DNA from: Aphrocallistes beatrix
Lineage: Eukaryota; Porifera; Hexactinellida; Sceptrulophora; Aphrocallistidae
Direction: 5' to 3'
DNA length: 64,000 nucleotides
Assembly (NCBI GenBank): GCA_963281255.1
Contig: OY725501.1
Span: 372,001-436,000 of the forward strand
The position numbers and the translations under genes were made by a program. This document shows, piece after piece, positions 20,875 through 31,835 of this stretch (positions are counted from its first letter, which is position 1; each line of letters starts with the position of its first letter). A model generated the notes under the pieces. The model worked only from the letters and a program-made list of their open reading frames with translations, did not search any database and was not told the DNA's origin.

Positions 20875-23329
20875 TTAGTTGTTGCTGGTGCTGTAGCTGT
20901 AGATATAGTTCTTACCTGCAGTGACTTCAAACATTGGCTCATCCAGAAGTATCCCATCTTCAAGTATTTTCTTCAACTCCTCAACCATGGCATTAATATC
21001 GTCATGAATAAACCCTGTGAGGATCACAGTCTGTTCTTCGAGGTCAATATAAACCTTACTTTTCGCTTTGAATTGTTTTAAAAAAATTGTACCCTCATCA
21101 GTTGGTTTTGTAAATTTCTTTAGAGCCTTCTGAGAAATATATAATCTATCTTCAATCGGGTTTTCCAGGACTGGGATTAGGGGATCTATATGTTTTTTCA
21201 GACCACAGGCATAACAGCTACCTCCCTGAATAGCCTTATCCACTTTATCAAGAAATTCACCATCTTGAGTCTGTATCAATAAGCATACACATAAATCATT
21301 TCTCGTGATGAACACATGAGCTGGTCTCAGCAGTTTCTGATTCATCCTCAAAGGTTTAAGACAACAAGATGAAACAACTTGCCGCATTGAATTTCTGATT
21401 TTCTTGCATTGCTCTACAGAAGAGGTACCCATGATATTCACTGTGAAGTCTGAAATATGGAACAGGTTGATGTTAGGGTGTAAGTGCTAGGGAAACTTTT
21501 GAAGAATAATACGAGTGGACTGTAGAGAATGAAAATTATAATAATCACAATTCAAACTATTTGTTTATCAAAATAAAATTTTATTTTTAAAATTATACAG
21601 GTAAACCTCCCAAAGCGGCACCCATCGGGAGAATGATTTTGTGCCGCTTCTCGGAGGTTGTATCACCCTTAATATATTATTCAAAAGCTAAAATAGCATA
21701 TATTGATACTAATACAGTAGTAATCGGTTATAAGAACATCGGTTATATGCAGGGATGGAAATAGCTAAGCTGTTAACAGCCAACGCAAAATTGTGGCTGT
21801 TAACAGCTATCGCTAAATTTTCGGAGGTGCCGCTTTGGGAGGTTTACCTGTAATTATAATATTCCAACTAAATTAAGACGTACGTAATTAAAACTTTGAA
21901 ATAATTTTTTTTGTTTTTTCCTATTATAAGTACATACATCATCCTACATCCTTACCGAGTGATTGGCAACTGTGAGTAGAGTACTTCTCTTAATTTCTTC
22001 ACAGTAACACTGACTGATAACTTGTCACCGTAAATATGAATTTGATCCGGATAGTGATTCATCATATAATCGATTTGCTTCGTATCTCTGAGGACTCCAA
22101 AGATCATCTCAATGTAAGATGGATAATCCTGGACTGGACTATTTAACAATCTCATTTCTTCTGTGTCCAAATCTGTAAATACTTCGTCAATCTAACAAAG
22201 GTGCAAATTAACATTAAACGAGCAAAAATATATGAACAAATATATTGATATTAAGTTCACCTCATCCAACACATCCTTCTCAAATCGAAGAAACTCTCGA
22301 TGGTCTGGATGGGTGACAGTTAAAATCCCCAGCTTTTCATCATACCAAACTGTGCCCAGTGGCTTAAAGTTGTCGATATGATTATTGAACTTTGTCTTGA
22401 TAAAAATCATCAACTCTGGACTGATGTTCCTACTACCTGTAGCCCTACAACAATATAGTGAGTGCATTTGAGATAAAATAGTAAGTTTAATTAATTTGGA
22501 TAAATATTATGGGGAAAAATCAAAAACAATCCATAAATCAATGTATTTTACATCATTCATGAATCTTTTGAGAGTTTCATAAGAACAAACGGGCTTCGCT
22601 TGCTTGCGCTGCGGGGCTGGCGGACACTTATCAGCTTTCTGTGCCTGGCAGTTTCCTCAATCAATTCGTTATATATATGTATATATATATATTAATCGAG
22701 TTTTAATAGTAAGGATACTTTTATGTCCAAATGTTCCTTAAACAAGAATCTAATTGAACTTACTGAGGTATCTGTTCTGTTAGCTTTCTTTCTCCCTGCA
22801 TGAGCGTAGTTGACTCAGTCTGGATCAGTTCAGATGCTCTAGTAGAGAAATTTTTCCCAGGGAATATCTCTTTCTGATACTTCAACTTGACCGGTACGGG
22901 CTTTACAGCTTGGGAACTATTAGGACATACAACGCTAGAAACTTCACAAATGCTTGCTAACTGTTCTAACTTCCACACCAGTTCAATAGTTGAATCAATG
23001 TTAGAATTCTTTTGAATTTCTTTGATTTCATCATCATATATTTTTAGATTTATCTTCAGCAATTTGCTAGTTGCGTTACTCTTGAGAATAGCTAACACTT
23101 GCTCTCTAGCTTGAGAGATTTCTTTCACTGAAGCAGAAGCTCTTTCACACTTTTCCAGAATTTCTCTTTCAATTTTCTCAACTTTCTCTAAGGTTCTCAA
23201 TTCTTTGTTATCAAGATCTTTTCGAAAATTTCGAAATGTTGTTTTTATCTCTGATTTAACTGTTTTAACTCGATTTAGGAAATCAATTTTAGACTTATCT
23301 ACATCAGAACTTTCTCTTGATTCAGCCAT
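20875..23329 (-). CDS. Array gene 4: coiled coil fused to KH-like modules, multi-exon
   Basis: Exon 1, 23329-22764, holds the [20 protein letters not shown] coiled coil. It splices in phase 2 (CA then GTAAGTT) to exon 2, 22444-22261, which joins in phase 0 to exon 3, 22191-21956. A last exon, about 21449-20875, ends in a stop. The exon 3 donor (phase 2) does not fit the visible acceptor TTTCAG of the last exon (phase 1), so a small exon is missing or my boundary is wrong. Exons 2-4 contain repeated alpha-beta units of the form helix, strand, strand, helix (for example KVYIDLEEQTVILTGF followed by MVEELKKIL). They look like the degenerate KH domains of PARP14 and DTX3L, by eye only. A role in RNA or ADP-ribosylation-linked signalling is inference. 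Confidence 0.6.
21596..21852. mobile_element. pogo-like MITE (CAGGTAAACCTCCCAAAG termini)
   Basis: Left end ACAGGTAAACCTCCCAAAGC, right end GCTTTGGGAGGTTTACCTGTA, flanked by TA. The middle (about 21715-21815) includes an inverted TGTTAACAGC pair that could be a separate insertion. It lies in the last intron of array gene 4. Confidence 0.75.
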
Positions 23330-23597
23330 TATCTTCTGTAGAAATATCTACTGAGCAAAACTGAAAAACATTAATACAAAATAATGCGATCAAGTCAAGG
23401 CTATTTACAATTCGGTATCCTTATCCCAAGTTCGTTTTAGAAAGCCAATTTCTAACAAAATACGATTTGTCATTAAACAGACTCAACTGCACAATAACAA
23501 ATGATTTAATCGAGTCCAAAGTTTAATGTTGACGATTTGAAAACTAATTCTTATTCAATAAGAATTTTAATCTTAAAAAAAAGATTTTCAAAGTTGT

Positions 23598-23700
23598 CAA
23601 AATGACTTTGTCTTGATAAATATCATCAACTCTGCGTGACAAGTACTAGCTGTAGCCTACAATAATATGGCGAGTGCACTAGAGATACAAACTCAGTTTA
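23598..23700 (-). pseudogene. Relic of array gene 4 exon 2 start, downstream of gene 5
   Basis: The stretch with TTGTCTTGATAAATATCATC and TAGCTGTAGCCTACAATAATAT matches the region around the exon 2 acceptor of array gene 4 (22380-22500), but the matching exon no longer continues. It shows that gene 5 was copied from a gene-4-like unit and then lost the downstream exons. Confidence 0.6.
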
Positions 23701-23842
23701 ATTATTTCGGATAAAGATTAAGGGGGAAAAATAATAAAAAATCCATACATGAATATACGAAATTTTCATTATTAATGAATCATTTGAGATTCATAAGAAT
23801 ACTTCTTATGTCCGAATGGTACTTAAAAAAATGCAATTGAAA

Positions 23843-24685
23843 TCACTGCCGAATGCTGAATAGAACATTCCCTCCGTTGAAAGGAATTTGCTCCAGACTT
23901 CTCATAGCCTGTAAGGCAGCTTGTTTACTGGAGAACTGAACTTCAACACGGGTAAAACCTTCACCATCGGGATAGGCTTCCCAACTCAACGCATTCTCTA
24001 AGAAGTCCTTGAAGTAATTTATCATTAATTCTTCAGTAACACCTCCAAACACCTGATCTAAGATGAGAGTAGTCAAAAGCGAATCCTCAATAGGGTTAGG
24101 GAGAATACAAGGGGTGCAGTCCTGGAGAGCTGAGCCCATCTGAAGGTACTCTTCTTGATCAAAGAGCGAAAAATGAAAGTGAGAAGAGTCAGCTGCTCTA
24201 GTAGAGAAAGGATTCTCAGGGAATATCACTTTCTGACACTTCGGTTTGACCGGGATGGCCTTTACAACTTGGGGAGAAGGACCCACACTGCTAGAAACTT
24301 CACAGATGCTTGCTAGCTGTTCTAATTTCCACACTAATTTAATAGTTGAATCAATCTTAGAATCCAGTTTAATCTGTTCAATTTCTTTATCATACATCTC
24401 TAAACTCTTCTTCAGCAAATTATTCGTAGCATTACTCTTGAGACCAGCTAGAATACCATCTCTGACTTGAGAGATTTCTTTCAATGAAGCAGAAGCTCTT
24501 TCAAACTTTTCTAAAATTTCTCGTTCAATTTTCTCAACTTTCTCTAAGGCACTCAATTCTTGGTCTTCAAGATCTTTTCGTAAATTTAGAAACTTGGACC
24601 TTATCTCTGATTTAACTGTTTTAACTCGATTTAGGAATTCAGTTTTAGACTTATCTACATCAGAACTTTCTCTTGATTCAGCCAT
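23843..24685 (-). CDS. Array gene 5: coiled coil with RRM-like C-terminal domain
   Basis: 280 residues in one exon. After the coiled coil and a linker (KPKCQKVIFPENPFSTRA, similar to gene 4), residues about 203-280 form a beta-alpha-beta-beta-alpha-beta pattern: LLTTLILDQVFGGVTEELMI, then FTRVEVQF, then AALQAMRSL, ending NVLFSIRQ. This resembles the divergent RRM at the N terminus of PARP10/PARP14. The aromatic RNP residues of a classical RNA-binding RRM are not obvious. The stop codon is in the exon. Confidence 0.75.
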   Translation of the reverse strand: MAESRESSDVDKSKTEFLNRVKTVKSEIRSKFLNLRKDLEDQELSALEKVEKIEREILEKFERASASLKEISQVRDGILAGLKSNATNNLLKKSLEMYDKEIEQIKLDSKIDSTIKLVWKLEQLASICEVSSSVGPSPQVVKAIPVKPKCQKVIFPENPFSTRAADSSHFHFSLFDQEEYLQMGSALQDCTPCILPNPIEDSLLTTLILDQVFGGVTEELMINYFKDFLENALSWEAYPDGEGFTRVEVQFSSKQAALQAMRSLEQIPFNGGNVLFSIRQ

Positions 24686-24938
24686 TCTTTTTTGTAGAAA
24701 TATCTATTAAAAACTAACAAACATTAATATAGATAAACATTTATAACAAGTAATAGTTGTTTACATGTAGAGCATTTTTGATGTTATTTCGGTCTTATTA
24801 TTCCAAGTTTGTTTTTAGAAAGCGAATTTGTAACAAAATATAATTTTTCATTAGGAAAACTCAACTGCACAGTAAAAACAAATGACCCAAAATCACAATA
24901 GGGGAACTAATCTTATTCAATACTCGCCAGGAACGGAA

Positions 24939-25118
24939 TACAGTGAAACCTGTCTATAACAGCCATCCTAGGAATTGGCCCTAAAATGACCGTTTTTGAC
25001 AGATAGATATAATATAGAAGTTAATTGTAATGAGAAAGTCAACGAAGGGACTGTTTAGTGGCTATTGTGCATAGGAGACGCTATACAATTGGCTGTTATA
25101 GCAAGTTACTATATTGTA
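24939..25118. mobile_element. pogo-like MITE (CAGTGAAACCTGTCTA family)
   Basis: Sister copy of 20415-20592, with the same neighbouring sequence on its right (25140-25340 matches 20600-20840). It belongs to a duplicated block. Confidence 0.6.
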
Positions 25119-25349
25119 GTTCTCACACATACTATAATATAATACTAAATTACATATATTGATACGGACATAAGCCCAGTTTTCCACACAACACAAGGTT
25201 TTTAAAATGCAATCAAATTATCAAACAATCTAGAATAAAAGAATAGCAATGTTCAAGTGTTTGAGAATAAAAGATGAAGAGGCATAACATAGAAATATAA
25301 TCAACACTCATATTGGCATAGTAGCTAACTAGGAGGGAAAGAGCGGTAC

Positions 25350-25937
25350 TCAATACATATTTTTTAGTAATCTTTCTCGCTGTAGCTGTTGTTGTTGTTG
25401 TTTTTGTAGCTGTTGTTGTCGTTGTTTTTGTAGCTGTTGTTGTTGTTGTTGTAGCTGTTGTTGTTGTAGCTGTTGTTGTTCTTGTTGTTCTTGTTGTCGT
25501 AGTGCTTGTTTAATTCGTTCTGAAAATGTAGTGGATGAAACTTCGCAAATGTCTGTGAATGGATCGAGTTTCTTCCATTTCAACACCAGTTCAAAAGTTG
25601 AATCAATCTTAGAATGCAGCTTAATCCGTTTAATTTCTGTATCATACATCTCTAAGCTCTTCTTCAGTAAATTATTCGTAGCATTACTCTTGAGACCAGC
25701 TACAATACCGTCTCTAACTTGAGAGATTTCTTCCAATGGAGCAGAATCTCTTTCAAACTTTTCTAGAATTTCTCTTTCAATTTTCTCAACTTTCTCTAAG
25801 GCTCTCAATTCTTGGTCATCAAGATCTTTTCGTAGATTTAGAAACTTGATCCTTATCTCTGATTTCGTTGTTTGAACCTGATTTAGGAAATCAGTTTTAG
25901 ACTTATCTACGCCAGAACTTTCTCTTGATTCAGCCAT
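25350..25937 (-). CDS. Array gene 6: coiled coil with poly-Gln tail
   Basis: About 195 residues from the conserved [20 protein letters not shown] start; an in-frame ATG six codons upstream (MFLQKR) is possible. The tail is almost pure glutamine with scattered Leu, Lys, Arg and Glu (about 45 residues) and ends RERLLKNMY. The DNA is an imperfect GTT/CTG-type repeat at 25380-25500. Relative to neighbours it has lost the ICEVSS-plus-linker block and goes straight from SERIKQALRQ into the Gln run. Confidence 0.78.
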   Translation of the reverse strand: MAESRESSGVDKSKTDFLNQVQTTKSEIRIKFLNLRKDLDDQELRALEKVEKIEREILEKFERDSAPLEEISQVRDGIVAGLKSNATNNLLKKSLEMYDTEIKRIKLHSKIDSTFELVLKWKKLDPFTDICEVSSTTFSERIKQALRQQEQQEQQQLQQQQLQQQQQQLQKQRQQQLQKQQQQQLQRERLLKNMY

Positions 25938-26374
25938 TCTCTTCTGTAGAAACATCTACTTTAAAACTAACAAACATTTATACAAAAATAATGAGATTTC
26001 TCCATTAGCAATTTCTGTAAAATAAGATTCGTCATAGCCCACTATATATAGAGAGAGTAGGCTAAGGACCCATCGATTAGTGCCCCGTTACACTCTTTAT
26101 TTTGTCTATGACATCCATGAGTCTAGTATTCCACTTCAATTGTAAGTACAATTATGTCCATAAAAATCAATACATTCAAAAATTAAATTATGTAGAAAAA
26201 CATCAAATTGTTTAAGTTTTTAGAAAAGAATTACACAGAAACTGTTAAAAGTAAAGTGAAAAAAAAATACAGATAGGGAAATATATTCAACTTGAAATGG
26301 AATGGTAGCTGTTGAGGGTAACAGAAGAGGTTTAGTAAAGCATAGAATGTTATAGTTCGTAAAAAGAGACACTT

Positions 26375-26929
26375 TTAGGGTTTCTGCTTCTTTCGAAAGG
26401 GAAGAGTATAACTTTTTTGGGGAGATTGTTCTAATTTTTTAACAGGGGGAATAAAATCTGTATAAACTGAAAGTATTGACGTCATTTCTTGCATTCCTGG
26501 TGCTTTATTACTTAGTATCTCAACCTCTAAATTGCTATAAACTTCACAAATGCTTGCCAGTTTTTCCAACTTCCACACCAGTTCAATAGTTAAATCAATG
26601 TTAGAATTCTGTTGAATCTCTTTGATTTCATCATCATACATGTTCAGATTCTTCCTCAGCAATTCGCTAGTAACGTTATTTTTGAGACCAGCTAGAACTT
26701 GCTCTCTAACCTGAGAGATTTCTTTCAATGAAGCAGAAGCTTTTTCAAACTTTTCTAGAATTTCTCTTTCAATTTTCTCGACTTTCTCTAAGGCTCTCAA
26801 TTCTTGGTTATCAAGATCATTTCGTAAATTTAGAAACTTTGACCTTATCTCTGATTTCACTATTTTAACTCGATTTAAGAAATCAGTTTTAGACTTATCT
26901 ACTTCAGAACTTTCTTTTGATTCAGCCAT
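26375..26929 (-). CDS. Array gene 7: coiled coil, short tail without repeats
   Basis: 184 residues. The coiled-coil module is followed by a non-repetitive tail of about 50 residues (IPPVKKLEQSPQKSYTLPF) ending KKQKP. Its 3' flank (26270-26340) is also found downstream of gene 9 (28760-28910), so this segment has been duplicated with the array. Confidence 0.8.
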   Translation of the reverse strand: MAESKESSEVDKSKTDFLNRVKIVKSEIRSKFLNLRNDLDNQELRALEKVEKIEREILEKFEKASASLKEISQVREQVLAGLKNNVTSELLRKNLNMYDDEIKEIQQNSNIDLTIELVWKLEKLASICEVYSNLEVEILSNKAPGMQEMTSILSVYTDFIPPVKKLEQSPQKSYTLPFRKKQKP

Positions 26930-27274
26930 TCTCTTCTGTAGAAATATCTACTCAAAACTAACAAACATTAATACAAAAATAATGGGATTCATCCATTACC
27001 AATTTCAATCTAGTGGTTTTCACGGGTAATACACGGATCTACGATCTCATGAATCTATGCAACAGTTCTATAAAATTGATAATTGTACCCAATTACGAAT
27101 ATCTGTAAAATAATTATATAAAAAATCAAACAAAATTACTTAGAAAAAAGCAGTTTTGATACTTTGAAAACACAAGTACTATCAAAGTATCTAAACTAAA
27201 GAAGGACTAGAAGATATGGAAATATAGAGTCGATTTGAAACGAAAAGTGTACATGGTAAGAGATGAAGCAGAGG

Positions 27275-28315
27275 TTAGTCAGAATCGGAGTAAGAGTCAG
27301 GGTCTCGGGCAGGAGTGGATTCGGAGTCGGACTCGTAGTCAGGTTCGGGGTCTGGTATGGGGGTGGAGTCGGTCTCGTAGTCAGGTTCGGGGTCTGGTAT
27401 GGGGGTGGAGTCGGTCTCGTAGTCAGGTTCGGGGTCTGGTATGGGGGTGGAGTCGGACTCGTAGTCAGGTCTGGGGTCTGGTATGGGGGTGGAGTCGGAC
27501 TCGTAGTCAGATTCGGGGTCTGGTATGGAGGTGGAGTCGGACTCGTAGTCAGGTTCGGAGTCTCGTGCGGGGGTGCATTCGGAGTCGGACTCGAAGTCAC
27601 GGAGGGTCTTTGTGGGGGTGGACTCGTAGTCAGATTCGGGGTCTAGTACGATGGTGGAGTCGGACTCGTAGTCAGGTTCGGGATCTCGGGCGGGGGTGGA
27701 GTCGGAGTCGCTAAAAAGAATTTCATAGATTGATTTCTTTGGGGGGGAACGTATGGACATTTTTTTAGTTAATGGTCTCGATATTTTAACGATTTTAACT
27801 GGTGGAGTGGAATCAACTTTGGAAGAGGATGCTGACCTTTTTTTAGGCAATCCCGATGTTTTACTACTTGGAGTATGAATATCCGAATTCCTAGAAACTT
27901 GGGAAGAAGGACCCTCAATGCTAGAAACTTCACAAATGCTTGGAAGCTGTTCTAACTTCCACACCAATTCAATAGTTGAATCAATCTTAGAATACAGTTT
28001 AATATGTTCAATTTCTTTATCATACATTTCTAAGCTCTTCTTTAGCAAATAATTAGCACTATTACTCTTGAGACCAGTTAGAATCCCGTCTCTGACTTGA
28101 GAGATTTCTTTCAATGAAGCAGAAGCTCTTTCACACTTTTCTAGAATTTCTCTTTCAATTTTCTCAACTTTCTCTAAGGTTCTCAATTCTTGGTCATCAA
28201 GATCTTTCCGTAGATTTAGAAACTTGGTCCTTATCTCTGATTTAACTGTTTTAACTCGACTTAGGAAATCAGTTTTAGACTTATCTACATCAGAACTTTC
28301 TCTTGATTCAGCCAT
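27275..28315 (-). CDS. Array gene 8: coiled coil with PDPEPDYESDST repeat tail
   Basis: 346 residues. The coiled coil is followed by a basic linker (KTSGLPKKRSASSSKVD) and about 140 residues of repeats with the 14-residue unit SDSTPIPDPEPDYE (42 bases), ending DSYSDSD. The last units are nearly identical in DNA, a sign of recent expansion or homogenisation. The tail is acidic and presumably disordered. Confidence 0.82.
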   Translation of the reverse strand: MAESRESSDVDKSKTDFLSRVKTVKSEIRTKFLNLRKDLDDQELRTLEKVEKIEREILEKCERASASLKEISQVRDGILTGLKSNSANYLLKKSLEMYDKEIEHIKLYSKIDSTIELVWKLEQLPSICEVSSIEGPSSQVSRNSDIHTPSSKTSGLPKKRSASSSKVDSTPPVKIVKISRPLTKKMSIRSPPKKSIYEILFSDSDSTPARDPEPDYESDSTIVLDPESDYESTPTKTLRDFESDSECTPARDSEPDYESDSTSIPDPESDYESDSTPIPDPRPDYESDSTPIPDPEPDYETDSTPIPDPEPDYETDSTPIPDPEPDYESDSESTPARDPDSYSDSD

Positions 28316-29017
28316 TCTCTTCTGTAGAAATATCTACTCAAAACTATCGCATTTATACAAAAATAATGGAATTCGTCCATTACCAATTATTTAAAATAAG
28401 ATTCGTTTATAATTATTGACTTTCATATCCTTGAATCTAGTAGTTTCCAACATTGTTTAGTGAGTGCCTACACCTAGAATTGATCAAGCTATAATAAATA
28501 CAAAAGGATAGGATACGTCTCCACCCAGCAATCATTGCCCCGTTGCACCGATTGTTAACACTCTATATTTTGCCTATGGACATCCATGAAGCACGTATTC
28601 CACTTTTAAGTTTATGTACAATTGTATCTATTAAAATCAATACGTACTTTGGAAAATCTCATACAAATTATGTAGAAAAATATCAAATTGTTTGGGTTTT
28701 TAGAAAAGAATTACACAGAAACTGTTAAAAGTAAAATGGATAAAAATACAGATATGGAGATATATTCAACTTGAAATAGAATAGTAGCAGTTGAGGGTGA
28801 CAAGAAGATGTTTAGTAAAGCATAGAATGTTATAGCTCGTAAAAAGATACACTTTTAAGTTTCTGCTTCCTTCGAAAGGGGAGGGTATAACTTTTTTTGG
28901 TAGATTGTTCTGATTAAACTAAAGAATTAAGGAATATACAAATATGGAAATAATATAGTCATATTGAAATGGGAAGTGTGAATGCTAAGGAGATGAAAGC
29001 AGAGGTTAGTCGTAGCC

Positions 29018-29644
29018 CTAGTCAGAGTCAGAGTCGAATAAAAGACTTTCATAGGTTGATTTATTTGGGGAGGAAAGAATGAAAGATTTTTTGGTTGATG
29101 GTCTCGATATTTTAACGATTTTAACTGGTGGAGTGGAATCAACTTTGGAAGAGGATGCTAGTCTTTTTGTAAGCAATTCAGGTGTTTTACTACTTGGAGT
29201 ATGAATATCTGAATTCTTAGAAACTTGGGAAAAAGGATCCACACTGCTAGAAACTTCACAAATGCTTGGTAGCTGTTCTAACTTCCACACCAATTCAATA
29301 GTTGAATCAATGTTAAAATTCTTTTGAATTTCTTTGATCATCTCATCGTCATACATTTTTAGATTTTTCTTCAGTAATTTGCTTGTAGCGTTACTCTTGA
29401 GACCAGTTAGAACTTGCTCTCTTACTCGAGAGATTTCTTTCAGTGACGCTGATTCCCTTGCATATTTCTCTATGATATCTCGTTGGATTTCATCAACTTT
29501 AATTAAGATTTCCGCTTCTTGCTTATCAAGATCTTTTCGTATACTTTTAAATCTAGTTTTTATCTCTGACTTTGCTTTTTGTACTCGATTTAGGAAATCA
29601 GTTTTAGACTTATCTACTTCAGAACTTTCTCTTGATTCAGCCAT
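29018..29644 (-). CDS. Array gene 9: coiled coil with shortened acidic tail
   Basis: 208 residues, linker close to gene 8 (SSSKVDSTPPVKIVKISRPS), ending in only a few acidic residues (LLFDSDSD). The stop is TAG; four codons further the sister genes' shared stop context (GACTAACCTC) follows, so this copy ends slightly earlier than its relatives and has lost, or never had, the long repeat tail. Confidence 0.8.
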   Translation of the reverse strand: MAESRESSEVDKSKTDFLNRVQKAKSEIKTRFKSIRKDLDKQEAEILIKVDEIQRDIIEKYARESASLKEISRVREQVLTGLKSNATSKLLKKNLKMYDDEMIKEIQKNFNIDSTIELVWKLEQLPSICEVSSSVDPFSQVSKNSDIHTPSSKTPELLTKRLASSSKVDSTPPVKIVKISRPSTKKSFILSSPNKSTYESLLFDSDSD

Positions 29645-30168
29645 TCTCTTCTGTGTAGAAATCTACTGCAAAACTGACAAGCATTAATACTTACAAATTC
29701 AGTGGAGTTTGCATATTAGTTAGCAATGCTCTAATAGCAAAATCCATAAATGAATAAGTTACCCTTCAGGTCCAGAGCAAGTTTAAGATGTAAGATTGGT
29801 CTCATTAATCTAATTTCGTAAAGTAAATTTCGAGATATGTTATGGGGAGCACATGCGGTACGGCTGGTAATAGGCGCCGAACCTGGAGGGGCTGGGGCTT
29901 GAGCCCGCTCTTAAGGCTCTACGATCTCATGAGTATACGCAACAGTTCTATAAAAATTTTTTATTAATTGTACATAATTATGAATATCTATAAAAAATCA
30001 ATACGCAAAATCACACAAAATTACATAGAAAAGAGCAGTTTTGATACTTTGAAGATTACACAAGTACTCTCAAAAGTAACTAAACTAAAAAAAAGCAAAG
30101 GAATAGTGTAGAAATACTTTAGTCAACTTGAAATGGGAAGTGTCATGTTAAGGAGATTAAAGCAGAGG

Positions 30169-31233
30169 TCAGTCATAGTCATAGTCGTAATCGGGTGCAG
30201 GGGCGTGGTCGTAGTCGTAGCCATAATGGGCGTTGGAGTCGGAGTCGTAGCCATAATGGGCGTTGGAGTCGGAGTTGGACTCGTAATGGGGGTTGTGGTC
30301 GGAGTCGGAGTTGGACTCGTGATGGGGGTTGTGGTCGGAGTTGGACTCGTAATGGGGGTTGTGGTCGGAGTCGGAGTTGGACTCGTGATGGGGGTTGTGG
30401 TCGGAGTTGGACTCGTAATGGGGGTTGTGGTCGGAGTCGGAGTTGGACTCGTGATGGGGGTTGTGGTCGGAGTTGGATTCGTAATTGGGATTGGGGTCGG
30501 AGTTGGAGTTGGAGTCGGAGTTGGACTCGTAATGGGGGTTGTGGTCGGAGTTGGAGTTGGACTCGTGATGGGGACTGGGGTCGGAGTCGGAGTCGGAGTT
30601 GGACTCGTAGTCGTAGTCGGGGTTGGGATCGATAAAAAGGCTACTTTTAAAAAGTGGTTTCTTTGGGGGAGAAAGGATTGGATTTTTTTTGGTAGATTGT
30701 CCGGATATTTTAATGGGTGGAATCTCATCTACATAAACTTTGGGAGAAGATAAAGGTGGTTTGGATATTCTCGATTTTTTACCACTTGGAGTATGAATAT
30801 TCGAATTCCTAGACGCTTGGGAAGAAGGACCCACACTGCTAGAAACTTTACAGATACTTGCTAGCTGTTCCAACTTCCACACCAATTTAATAGTTGAATC
30901 AATCTTAGAATTCTTTTGAATCTCTTTGATCTCATCATTATACATTTTTAGATTTTTCTTCAATAATTTGCTCGTCACGTTGCTCTTGAGACCAGTTAAA
31001 ACTTGCTCTCTGACTTGAGAGATTTCTTTTAATGAAGCAGAAGCTCTTTCAAACTTTTCTAGAATTTCTCTTTCAATTTCATCAACTTTCTCTAAGGCAC
31101 TCAATTCTTGGTCTTCAAGATCTTTTCGTAGATTTAGAAACTTGGTTCTTATCTCTGATTTAACTGTTTTAACTCGATTTAAGAAATCAGTTTTAGACTT
31201 ATCTACATCAGAACTTTCTCTTGATTCAGCCAT
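30169..31233 (-). CDS. Array gene 10: coiled coil with [12 protein letters not shown] repeat tail
   Basis: 354 residues. The coiled coil and linker (with [16 protein letters not shown], shared with gene 3) lead into about 150 residues made of alternating 12- and 10-residue units, [12 protein letters not shown] and [10 protein letters not shown], ending [11 protein letters not shown]. The tail is rich in Ser, Asn, Asp and His. The antisense strand of the repeat is open in two frames, a consequence of the repeat. Confidence 0.82.
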   Translation of the reverse strand: MAESRESSDVDKSKTDFLNRVKTVKSEIRTKFLNLRKDLEDQELSALEKVDEIEREILEKFERASASLKEISQVREQVLTGLKSNVTSKLLKKNLKMYNDEIKEIQKNSKIDSTIKLVWKLEQLASICKVSSSVGPSSQASRNSNIHTPSGKKSRISKPPLSSPKVYVDEIPPIKISGQSTKKNPILSPPKKPLFKSSLFIDPNPDYDYESNSDSDSDPSPHHESNSNSDHNPHYESNSDSNSNSDPNPNYESNSDHNPHHESNSDSDHNPHYESNSDHNPHHESNSDSDHNPHYESNSDHNPHHESNSDSDHNPHYESNSDSNAHYGYDSDSNAHYGYDYDHAPAPDYDYDYD

Positions 31234-31835
31234 TCTCTTCTGTGTAGAAATTTCTACTCAAAACTAACAAACATTAATACCTACATATCCAGTGGAGTTT
31301 GCATATATTTAAAGCTACCAATGCTCTAATAGCAAAATCCATAAACTAACAAGTTACCCTTCAGCTCCCGAGTAAGATTTAAGATGTAAAATTGGTTTCA
31401 TTCATCCAAATTCATAAAAGAAAGTTCGAGATAATGTTAGGTAGGCACATGTGGTGTGGCTGGTAATAAGTGCCGAACCTTTCAAAGATGGTCCACAGGC
31501 GTAAAAAAATTTTTGATCTGACCCCACCCCCTACGAGCCCGATCGAATGGCTGATGGTACCCTTCCGAATAGATGCCTTCAAGTGATATAGTCCTAAGTC
31601 TGTTCTCCATCAATATTTCTATACAGTTTAATTTATAATTATACAATTAAGAAAAAAAAAATCAATACATCTAAATATCACACAGAATTACTTAGAAAAG
31701 TAGCACTGTTTATTTAGGAGACTTTACAGTACTATCAAAGTAACTAAACTAAAAGAAGCAAGGAATATATACAGATATGGAAAGACTATAGTCAACTTGA
31801 AATGGGAAGTGTGCATGCTAAGAAGAAAACAGAGG

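Noticed and set aside
30133-30753. Gly/Val-rich and Arg/Ser-rich open frames opposite array gene 10, and similar ones at 27235-27714
   Set aside because: Antisense shadows of the acidic repeat tails with no paralogue-conserved start.
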